Notes under the pieces: model-generated
What the model was told of the DNA's origin: nothing
The model's database searches: none
The model's input: only the letters and a program-made list of their open reading frames with translations
DNA from: Acidobacteriota bacterium
GTDB taxonomy: Bacteria; Acidobacteriota; Vicinamibacteria; Vicinamibacterales; UBA8438
NCBI GenBank assembly: GCA_021296515.1
Contig: JAGWAH010000008.1
Location: forward strand, 7,151 to 41,374
Reading direction: 5' to 3'
DNA: 34,224 bases
Position numbers and translations under genes: made by a program
Shown: in pieces, positions 18,809-25,465 of the stretch
Position numbering within the stretch: the first letter of the stretch is position 1
Layout of the letters: every line of letters starts with the position of its first letter

Positions 18809-19993
18809 TCATTGTAACGACTCGGCGCCGTCACCGGGCAAGCACCCGGATCCGGGGCCGCGCCCCGCAACCGACAGGATGCGCTCGGCCGTCCGTCGGC
18901 TCGCTCCCGCCGACCCGAGGCGCGCGCGCACTTGCCCCAGCGCCGTCCGGGTCCGCTCGGCCCGTGCGGAGTCCGTGAGAAACGAGACGACCTCGTCCGC
19001 CACCGCGGCCGGGGTGAACGCGTCCTGAATCAGCTCCGGCACGACCGGTTCGCCGGCGATCAGGTTGGCCATGCCCGCGTGCCGCACGTGCGAGAAGGTC
19101 TTGACGATGCGGTAGGTCAGAGCCGACAACCGGTACACGATCACCATCGGCCGCCGGTGAATGGCGGTCTGGACCGTCGCCGTGCCGGACGCGGTGACCA
19201 CGACGTCGGCGGCGGCCAGGACGTCGTCCGTGCGTCCCTCGACCACCACCGCCGCGCCGGATTCGACCAGAGGGCCGACCGGAGCCAACAGAGCGTCGTC
19301 CAGGTTCGGGGCGCGCGCCACGACGAACTGCGCCGCCGGGATCCTCTTGCGCACGAGACCCGCGGCACGCGCGACATCCGGCAGAATCGCCCGCAGCTCG
19401 TTCGGCCGGCTGCCCGGCAGCAACGCAATCGTGGGCAGCGCCGGGTCGAGCTCCAGCGACCGGAGAAAGTCCGCCCTGCCCTCCGTCGCGCTCGACAGCT
19501 CCAGCAACGGGTGGCCGACGAACTCCACCGGAATGCGCGCCTCGCGGTACAGCGCCTCCTCGAACGGGAAGATGACCAGCGCAAGATCGACGAGGCGCCG
19601 CATCGTCTGGATGCGCCGCCGCCGCCACGCCCAGAGCTGCGGTCCGATGTAGTACACGACCGGGATGCCGAGCCGGCGCACCGCGGCCGCGACCCTGAAG
19701 TTGATCTCCGGAAAGTCGACCGCGACGAACACGTCCGGACGCTCTGCGCGGGCGCACGACACCAGCTCCCGGTATACGGCGTACGAACGGGGCAGCACCG
19801 CGAGCGCCTCGGAGAGGCCGGTAGCGGCCAGCCCCCGGTAGTGAGCCACGAGCTCCGCCCCGCCGTCACGCAGGTGGTCTCCGCCCAGGCCGAAGACACG
19901 GGCGCCTGTATCCAGATCGCGCAGCGCGGCGGTCAGCGCACCGGCATAGAGGTCGCCGGACGGCTCCCCGCAGGAGATCAGGATCCTGGCCAA
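18809..19993 (-). CDS. lpxB: Lipid-A-disaccharide synthase
   Basis: This 394-aa GT-B glycosyltransferase (family GT19) joins UDP-diacylglucosamine and lipid X to form the lipid A disaccharide on the cytoplasmic face of the inner membrane. Diagnostic motifs are the N-terminal GEPSGDLYAGAL, YYIGPQLWAW, FVGHPLLE, LLPGSRPNEL and ASGTATVQTA. It shows that the organism makes lipid A and is therefore Gram-negative. The start codon is TTG 19993 (TTG-GCC-AGG-ATC), required to keep the conserved N-terminus; AGGG lies about 9 bases upstream. Other lpx genes are absent from the window. It follows the inactive M16 subunit by 34 bp. Confidence 0.95.
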   Translation of the reverse strand: MARILISCGEPSGDLYAGALTAALRDLDTGARVFGLGGDHLRDGGAELVAHYRGLAATGLSEALAVLPRSYAVYRELVSCARAERPDVFVAVDFPEINFRVAAAVRRLGIPVVYYIGPQLWAWRRRRIQTMRRLVDLALVIFPFEEALYREARIPVEFVGHPLLELSSATEGRADFLRSLELDPALPTIALLPGSRPNELRAILPDVARAAGLVRKRIPAAQFVVARAPNLDDALLAPVGPLVESGAAVVVEGRTDDVLAAADVVVTASGTATVQTAIHRRPMVIVYRLSALTYRIVKTFSHVRHAGMANLIAGEPVVPELIQDAFTPAAVADEVVSFLTDSARAERTRTALGQVRARLGSAGASRRTAERILSVAGRGPGSGCLPGDGAESLQ

Positions 19994-20027
19994 CTATTCG
20001 GACCCTGGGACAGACGTCACGAAACCT

Positions 20028-21527
20028 TCAGCGGCGGAACCGGGAGGCGCGGCGAAAATCCGCCGCCGCCAGGTCGAGATCGGCCAGCGGAACCACCTCG
20101 ATCCGGTCGAAGCCGACGCCGGGGAGATCGCGCAGGAAGACCGAGGCATCGCCCACCAGCACCATCGACAGGTTGGCGGGCTGCAGCCAGGTCTCGGCCA
20201 CGCGCTCGATGTCGCGCACGGTGACGGCGTTCACCCGCTCCGGGTAGTCCTCGAGCCCATCCAGGTCGAGGCCGTAGAGGATGGCCTCGAGCACCTGTGC
20301 GGCGATGGCGTTCGGCGTCTCGATGGTAATCGGGAAGCTGCCGGCCAGGTAATCCTGCGCGCTTCGCAGCTCGCGCTCACGCACGCGCTCGCGCCGCAGG
20401 CGGGCGATCTCGTCCACGGTCAGGCGCAATGCCTCGGCGGTGGCGGGCGACCGGGTGTCGGTCTTGGCCATGAAGTCGCCCGCGATCTGCCGTCCCGCGA
20501 TGTCCGCGGAGGCGGCGTAAGTCAGCGACCTCTCGGTGCGCAGGACGCTGCCGAGCCGGTTGCCCCCCTCGCCACCCAGGATCTTGATCGCCACGTCGAA
20601 CGCCAGGTAGTCGGGGTGCGCCCGCGGCAGGGCGACGTGACCGGCGTGAATGACGGTCTGCACGGCTCCCGGCTGGTTGACCACGACGAGCCGCCGCGTC
20701 GGCGACGGGATGTTGTCGGCGGTCGCCGCCGGCGCGAGCGGACCGCGCCGCCAGTCGCCGAGGGCGCGCTCGACCCCGGTGAACGCTTCCTCCGCGGTGA
20801 CGTCCCCCACAACGGCCAGCACAGCGTTGTTGGGCAGATAGTGCGTGCGGTGGAACGCCACCAGGTCGCCGCGGGTTATGGTGCGGACGGACCGCGGCGT
20901 GCCGCCCTGGGGCATGCCGTAGGGATGGAAGCCGTAGACCAGCCGGTTGAAGACGACGTTGGCGACGTACGCCGGATCGTCGTAGCTGACCTGCAGGCCC
21001 GACAGCACCTGGTTGCGCTGCCGTTCTATCTCGTCCGGCGCGAAGGCCGGGCGCCGCGCCACGTCGGCGAGCAGATCGAGGGCGAAGTCGAAGCTGTCCT
21101 TCATCACGAGGACGTCGACGAACCCGAGGTCGCGGGCCGTGCCTACGCTCAGGGCGCCGCCGATGCTGTCGATGCCACCGGCTATCTCCTGGGCCGTGCG
21201 CGTCGTCGTCCCCTGGTCGAGAAGTTGCCCGACGAGTGACGCGACGCCGGGCTGACCGGGCGGGTCGGCGGCCGCGCCGGCCCGCAGGATCATCCGCACG
21301 TTCACCGCGGGCTGCTCGTGATGACCGACGTAGACAACCCGCAGGCCGTTGTCCAGGGACCGGATCTCGTAGTCCGGAAAATCGACGTGGCGTCTCAGGA
21401 GCGGCGGCGGCGGCTGTTCGCTCGGCCAGTCGATTCGCTGCGCGGACGCCGGAGAGGCGAGCCACGGACCGCCCACGACCGCCGCCAGCACCAGTGCACC
21501 GACCCGCGCCGCAAGGGCCCTCCTCAT
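20028..21527 (-). CDS. M16 family peptidase subunit lacking the zinc motif (non-catalytic partner)
   Basis: This 499-aa exported protein has a signal peptide ending near SPASAQ (about 30). It has the two-lobed M16 (pitrilysin) fold, but the HxxEH motif is replaced by SLVGQLLDQG at the expected place, so no zinc site can form. The C-terminal lobe keeps the Arg/Tyr type motif (NRLGSVLRTERSLTYAASAD) that positions substrate in heterodimeric M16 enzymes. It therefore probably pairs with the active subunit encoded 20 bp upstream. Start ATG 21527 has GGGGAGG about 7 bases before it. The pair should cut peptides in the periplasm. Confidence 0.9.
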   Translation of the reverse strand: MRRALAARVGALVLAAVVGGPWLASPASAQRIDWPSEQPPPPLLRRHVDFPDYEIRSLDNGLRVVYVGHHEQPAVNVRMILRAGAAADPPGQPGVASLVGQLLDQGTTTRTAQEIAGGIDSIGGALSVGTARDLGFVDVLVMKDSFDFALDLLADVARRPAFAPDEIERQRNQVLSGLQVSYDDPAYVANVVFNRLVYGFHPYGMPQGGTPRSVRTITRGDLVAFHRTHYLPNNAVLAVVGDVTAEEAFTGVERALGDWRRGPLAPAATADNIPSPTRRLVVVNQPGAVQTVIHAGHVALPRAHPDYLAFDVAIKILGGEGGNRLGSVLRTERSLTYAASADIAGRQIAGDFMAKTDTRSPATAEALRLTVDEIARLRRERVRERELRSAQDYLAGSFPITIETPNAIAAQVLEAILYGLDLDGLEDYPERVNAVTVRDIERVAETWLQPANLSMVLVGDASVFLRDLPGVGFDRIEVVPLADLDLAAADFRRASRFRR

Positions 21528-21547
21528 GACATGCCTCCCCGTCACCG

Positions 21548-22921
21548 TCACTGCCCGGCCCGCCGCGACCCGCGCGGCAGGATGGTCAACACCAGCCGGT
21601 TGTCGTCGCGCAGGTAGGTGCGGGCGACCCGCTGCACGTCCTCGCGCGACACGTTCATGAAGATGTCGAACTCGGCGTCGGCCGTCGTTATGTCGTCGTG
21701 GATGACCTGCGCGTGGGCGAGGTGCATCCCCTTCTGCTCGATGCTGATGCGGCCGATCACGTAGTCGCGCGCGAACTGGTTCTTGGCGCGCTGCAGTTCG
21801 CCGTCGCCCGGCGGCTCGGCCTTGGCGCGGTCGAGCTCGGCGATCAAGGCCGCCGCGACCGCTTCCGGCGTGCGTCCCGGCTGCACCAGGGCCACCGCGT
21901 AGAAGAGGTTCGGATCCTCGATGATCACGCCCTGTCCGAAGGCGGAGACTGCCACCTGCTGCTCGTAGACCAGGCCGCGGTGAATCCGGGCGCTCTGCCC
22001 GTCCGACAGGATCTTCGACAGGATGTGCAGCGGATAGGCGTCCGGATGCCCGTCGTAGGTGATGGGATGCGCGACGACAACGGCCGGCAGCGGCCAGTTG
22101 TCGGCCTCCACCGTCAGCCGGCGGCTCCGGGTCACGGGGGGCTCGCGCGGCAGGTTGCGCGGCACCGGCTTCTTCGCCTTCGGCACCCGGCCGAAGTAGT
22201 GCTCGACCATCTGCAGCGCGTAGTCCGTCTCGAAGTCGCCGACGAGGGTCAGGGTGGCGTTCTCCGGGACGTAGTAGGTGTCGAAGAATTCCTGCACGTC
22301 CTCGATCGACGCCGCCTCGATGTCCTCCATCGAGCCGATCGTCTGGTGCTTGTAGGGATGGGTGGTGAACGCCTCGTCGTAGAGGATCTCGGACAGCAGA
22401 CCGAACGGCTGGTTCTCGTACCGCCAGCGGCGCTCCTCCTTGACCACCTCGCGCTCCGAATCGAGCGTGCGCTGGCTGATGCGGAGCGTGGCCATCCGAT
22501 CCGCCTCGAGCCAGAGCACCAGCGGCAGGTACTGCGCCGGCACCGTCTCGAAGAAGACCGTGACGTCCTCGGTCGTGTAGGCGTTGCCGGTCCCGCCGAC
22601 GCTCGAGATCATCGACAGATGCTCGTCGGAGCGCACGTTGTGCGAGCCCTTGAACATCAGGTGCTCGAACAGGTGCGCGAAACCGGTGCGGCCCGCCGGC
22701 TCGTCCTTCGACCCGACGTGGTACCACATCTGGAGGTTCACGATCGGCGTGGAGTGATCCTCGGACAGGATCACGGTCAGGCCGTTGTCCAGCGTGGTGA
22801 TGTGGTAGTCGAACTTCGTCGGCCGCACCGCGGCGCCGACGGGCGCCGCGACGGCAGCAGCGGCGCCGAGGGCCAACGCGACGAGGGCCACACACCGACG
22901 TGCACGATGGGTGGATCGCAT
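21548..22921 (-). CDS. M16 family zinc metallopeptidase, catalytic subunit, exported
   Basis: This 457-aa protein has a signal peptide (VALVALALGAAAAVAAPVGA, about 11-30). The inverted zinc motif HLFEH is at residues 83-87, and the third ligand is a glutamate in VVKEERRWRYE (Glu162 or Glu163), at the usual distance. The second lobe begins with NWPLPAVVVAHP. It forms an operon with the inactive M16 partner 20 bp downstream, matching the well-known bacterial active/inactive heterodimer. No Shine-Dalgarno precedes ATG 22921. Instead a promoter-like element ends 7 bases upstream, so the message may be leaderless. Confidence 0.93.
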   Translation of the reverse strand: MRSTHRARRCVALVALALGAAAAVAAPVGAAVRPTKFDYHITTLDNGLTVILSEDHSTPIVNLQMWYHVGSKDEPAGRTGFAHLFEHLMFKGSHNVRSDEHLSMISSVGGTGNAYTTEDVTVFFETVPAQYLPLVLWLEADRMATLRISQRTLDSEREVVKEERRWRYENQPFGLLSEILYDEAFTTHPYKHQTIGSMEDIEAASIEDVQEFFDTYYVPENATLTLVGDFETDYALQMVEHYFGRVPKAKKPVPRNLPREPPVTRSRRLTVEADNWPLPAVVVAHPITYDGHPDAYPLHILSKILSDGQSARIHRGLVYEQQVAVSAFGQGVIIEDPNLFYAVALVQPGRTPEAVAAALIAELDRAKAEPPGDGELQRAKNQFARDYVIGRISIEQKGMHLAHAQVIHDDITTADAEFDIFMNVSREDVQRVARTYLRDDNRLVLTILPRGSRRAGQ

Positions 22922-22927
22922 GCCGCG

Positions 22928-22936
22928 ATTATGTCA
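22928..22936 (-). promoter_or_regulatory. Extended -10 element for the M16 peptidase operon
   Basis: On the minus strand this reads TGA-CATAAT, an extended -10 (TGn plus a TATAAT-like hexamer). Six bases separate it from the ATG at 22921, so transcription would begin at or next to the start codon. No good -35 was found, which is usual for extended -10 promoters. Confidence 0.4.
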
Positions 22937-22960
22937 CAGCGCCGCCGTCGCACTGCCTCG

Positions 22961-23851
22961 TCAGTCGACGACGAAGCGGAACTCCCAGCGGGTCCAGCGG
23001 ATCGGACGCCGCACGAAGATGTCGGGGTCGACGCGCCGTTCCCGGCCGATCAGGATCTCGCCCGCGCCGGCGCTCCCCCGGAACCGGAGGCCGAGGTGCG
23101 CGGAACCGCCGTACAGGTACTCGCGCCCGAACATGCTCTCGTCGGTCAGCACCGCCGACCCGTCGAGCTCGGCAATGAGCGAGACGCGCCCGGTCAGCGG
23201 ACGGAGCACGCGCAGGTGGGCGTTGGCCTCCTGCTCGTAGTCGACCTCCGAGCTGGTGATGGTGCCGAGCCACCGTCCCATCAACTCGACGTCGAACGTA
23301 CGGAAGCGCAAGCGGTCCCCGTAGGACAGGCCGAGCATGTTCCAGGACGGCGAGCCGGGGTGCTCCCGGTCCGCGCGGTGGCGCGAGATGTGATGGAACG
23401 TGACGCCGAACTCGCCGCGCGGCAGGCGGGTGAACACGGACAGGTCCATCGTGTAGTTCGTCTGGGTCGGATCGATCGCGCGCCGCTCTCCACCGACGCC
23501 CGTCTCCAGGTTGAAGAACACGTTGCCGCGCGCGAAGAGCAGGTCGAACACGTCCATGTCGACCCCGAGATCGGTATCCCAACCGAACTGCTCCTCGCCT
23601 ATGCCGGCCAGGCCGGCAGCCTGGGTGTGGACGTGGTAGCGGGTCAGAAAGCCGAGCTCGCGATCGGCGGTCTGCGCGGGCCGCGGCCCTCCGATGACCT
23701 GCGCGGTCACGGACTGCGCCGGTACGAACAGGATCGGAAGCAGGAAGAGCAGGGCGACGGAAGAACGGCTCGTCCGACGGCGGGGCTGCAGCCCCGAGGG
23801 GAAGGCCGCTGAAACGGCGACCACGCCCGGCCGGCCCCGGCTCCTCGTCAT
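22961..23851 (-). CDS. Unidentified exported protein, probable outer-membrane beta-barrel
   Basis: This 296-aa protein is of no family I recognise. A hydrophobic signal (SVALLFLLPILFVPAQSVTAQ, about 31-51) follows an unusually long basic N-region. The mature part is made of alternating hydrophobic/polar strands with paired aromatics (GVTFHHISRHRAD, LRFRTFDVELMGRWLG, HLGLRFRG), and the last strand is WEFRFVVD. This suggests a small outer-membrane barrel of 10-14 strands. Start ATG 23851 overlaps the stop of the upstream gene by one base (TGATG), implying translational coupling; GTG 23824 is an alternative. Two small palindromes lie inside the N-region. The M16 peptidase operon starts 39 bp downstream. 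Confidence 0.7.
   Translation of the reverse strand: MTRSRGRPGVVAVSAAFPSGLQPRRRTSRSSVALLFLLPILFVPAQSVTAQVIGGPRPAQTADRELGFLTRYHVHTQAAGLAGIGEEQFGWDTDLGVDMDVFDLLFARGNVFFNLETGVGGERRAIDPTQTNYTMDLSVFTRLPRGEFGVTFHHISRHRADREHPGSPSWNMLGLSYGDRLRFRTFDVELMGRWLGTITSSEVDYEQEANAHLRVLRPLTGRVSLIAELDGSAVLTDESMFGREYLYGGSAHLGLRFRGSAGAGEILIGRERRVDPDIFVRRPIRWTRWEFRFVVD
23781..23818. repeat. Perfect 16-bp palindrome plus a second short hairpin (REP-like)
   Basis: CGGGGCTGCAGCCCCG (23781-23796) is a perfect palindrome. It is followed by GCCG-CTGAAA-CGGC (23805-23818). Both fall in the part of the barrel protein gene that encodes the odd basic N-region ahead of the signal peptide. Two adjacent GC hairpins of this form resemble dispersed extragenic palindromes. 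Whether this one is repeated elsewhere in the genome cannot be seen here. Confidence 0.5.
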
Positions 23852-24744
23852 CAACGCCGTCGAACCGCCATCCGCTCGACGAACGGCGCCAGGTAGTCCA
23901 GGCCGAGCTTGGCGGCGACGTCGCGCACGTGCCCCGCCCGCTCGTCCGGGTGCAGGTCGAGAATGCCGCGCAGCTCCCCGAGCGGCTCGCTCGCCCGCGT
24001 GCGCCATTGCACGTGCGCGAGGCCGTGACGGGCGCCGCGCCAGGCCAGCAGATGCCCGACGGCCAGGAACCCGAAGTAGTAGCCGATCACGTTCGGCCCG
24101 GGCACGAAGAACAACAGGCCGAGGAGCAGGGCCAGGACCGACGAGGTGAACAGCCGGCGCAGGTGATGCTCGGCGTCGCGGCCCAGCCGGCGGCGCGCAA
24201 CCTCGAGGGCCTTGTCGCCGTCCAGGTCGGCCGGATGCACGAGCTCGAGGGCGGTCTGCTTGCGCAGGTGCCACAGCAGGCGCCACTCGGCGAGAGCCTC
24301 CGCCACCCAGCCGACGACCGTGTTGCGAATCCGTATCGGCCATGGCTGCTTCGCGGCCGGGTCCGCCGGCACCTCCGCCAGCCGCCGGGCCCGCCGCTGT
24401 TCCTGCACCTCGGCCATCATCCGGCGGAACCGCGCGTAGAGCCGATCCCCGCCGTAACCCTCCTCCAGCGGATCGATGTCCTCGCCCTCGGCCGATTCGC
24501 AGAACAACTCGTACCCGGCGGAACCGAGCGGGACGAGATAGACGTCGGCGGGTCTCAAGGCCGAAACGATACCATCGGCGGGGTTGGCGGCGGGCGCGCC
24601 GGAGGCTGGCGCGGGCTGCGGGCCGAGCATGTACGCCCGGCGCGGAGCCGCGTCGTCTTCGATCACGGTCAACGGATCAACGATACCATCGACGCGGGCG
24701 ATCGTGCAGCGTCCCCCCGGGCGCACCGCGTAGCGGTTTGGCAC
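23851..24744 (-). CDS. Unidentified membrane protein with C-terminal hydrophobic hairpin
   Basis: This protein of up to 297 aa is of no family I can name with confidence. The first 60 residues are low-complexity and may not be translated. The recognisable body begins at about residue 66 (DVYLVPLGSAGYELFCES). It continues with a charged, probably coiled region (about 100-125), a tryptophan-rich helix pair (VVGWVAEALAEWRLLWHL), and a hydrophobic hairpin split by Pro-Gly-Pro (about 201-235), likely two membrane helices. The GTG at 24744 lies inside the predicted actA promoter, so the true start may be ATG 24630 or TTG 24558. It is coupled to the barrel protein gene and divergent from the ACIII operon. 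Confidence 0.65.
   Translation of the reverse strand: MPNRYAVRPGGRCTIARVDGIVDPLTVIEDDAAPRRAYMLGPQPAPASGAPAANPADGIVSALRPADVYLVPLGSAGYELFCESAEGEDIDPLEEGYGGDRLYARFRRMMAEVQEQRRARRLAEVPADPAAKQPWPIRIRNTVVGWVAEALAEWRLLWHLRKQTALELVHPADLDGDKALEVARRRLGRDAEHHLRRLFTSSVLALLLGLLFFVPGPNVIGYYFGFLAVGHLLAWRGARHGLAHVQWRTRASEPLGELRGILDLHPDERAGHVRDVAAKLGLDYLAPFVERMAVRRR
24565..24691. repeat. 13-bp direct repeat (two copies)
   Basis: AACGATACCATCG occurs at 24565-24577 and again at 24679-24691. On the minus strand each copy contains GGTATCGTT, and both lie in the doubtful N-terminal part of the unidentified membrane protein gene, near its likely promoter. They could be binding sites for a regulator of that gene or of the divergent ACIII operon. 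Exact identity over 13 bases at this spacing is notable, but this is only two copies. Confidence 0.4.
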
Positions 24745-24766
24745 AAGCGGCGGAGCGAACTAGAAT
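24738..24766 (+). promoter_or_regulatory. Sigma-70 type promoter of the ACIII operon
   Basis: TTGGCA (24738-24743) and TAGAAT (24761-24766) are separated by exactly 17 bases, a close match to the -35/-10 consensus TTGACA-17-TATAAT. It points toward actA, whose ATG is at 24856, leaving a leader of about 80 nt. It is the best promoter-like sequence seen in the window. Confidence 0.6.
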
Positions 24767-24855
24767 ACGCGGGTAGGTTCTGCTAGGAGCTTGCGCGGCG
24801 GAGGTGGCGCCGTCGCGGACGACGTTGGCCCAGGCACATCCTCTCCCGGACAACG

Positions 24856-25440
24856 ATGACTCGAGGTCGCACGGCGCGACGGTGGATTCATGCGGCTCTG
24901 ACGCTGATGGGCGTCACCCTGGCGGTGGCGATGGCGGTGGTCTGGAACGGCGCCGCAGCCCAGGAGCAGGACGGCACACAGGAGCAGGACGGCACAGCGG
25001 CAGCCGGACCGCTCGACGCCGTGACGCCGGGAGAGCAACCGATCGCTTTCAGCCACGCCCGGCACGTCGAGCAGGCGGGCGTCGACTGCCAGTTCTGTCA
25101 TGCCTACGCGCGGCGCGGGCCGGTGGCCGGTATCCCGTCGGTCGAACGGTGCGTCGGCTGTCACCGCAGCATCCTGACCGAACGGCCGGAGATCGCGAAG
25201 GTGCTCGACTACTGGGAGCGGGAGACCCCCATCCCTTGGATCCGGATCCACAATCTGCCGGACTACGTTCGCTTCAGCCACAAGGCGCACGTCCGCACCG
25301 GCATCGACTGCGCCGAATGCCACGGCGACGTCGGGCGCATGGATATCGCCGCCCAGGTGGAATCGCTGTCGATGGGCTGGTGCGTCGACTGCCACACGGC
25401 GCGTGAGGCCTCCCGCGACTGCCTGGTGTGCCACTACTAG
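24856..25440 (+). CDS. actA: Alternative complex III pentaheme cytochrome c subunit ActA
   Basis: This 194-aa periplasmic subunit is anchored or exported by an N-terminal hydrophobic segment (about 12-35). Five CxxCH motifs are present: CQFCH (78-82), CVGCH (99-103), CAECH (152-156), CVDCH (176-180) and CLVCH (189-193). ActA carries electrons from the iron-sulfur clusters of ActB toward the ActE cytochrome or the acceptor. The order actA-B-C-D-E-F downstream confirms the assignment. A perfect 18-bp tandem duplication just after the signal doubles the hexapeptide QEQDGT. The gene lies 25 bp before actB and behind the predicted promoter at 24738. Confidence 0.93.
   Translation: MTRGRTARRWIHAALTLMGVTLAVAMAVVWNGAAAQEQDGTQEQDGTAAAGPLDAVTPGEQPIAFSHARHVEQAGVDCQFCHAYARRGPVAGIPSVERCVGCHRSILTERPEIAKVLDYWERETPIPWIRIHNLPDYVRFSHKAHVRTGIDCAECHGDVGRMDIAAQVESLSMGWCVDCHTAREASRDCLVCHY
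24961..24996 (+). repeat. Perfect 18-bp tandem duplication inside actA
   Basis: CAGGAGCAGGACGGCACA occurs twice head to tail (24961-24978 and 24979-24996). It is in frame and duplicates QEQDGT in the low-complexity segment between the signal and the first haem domain. Complete identity suggests a recent slippage event. Confidence 0.9.
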
Positions 25441-25465
25441 CGGTCAGACTCGCAGACTGGATCAC

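Noticed and set aside
15782-18817. Long plus-strand open frame opposite the TonB-dependent receptor
   Set aside because: It is antisense to a clear receptor with signal peptide, plug and barrel; the translation shows no domain.
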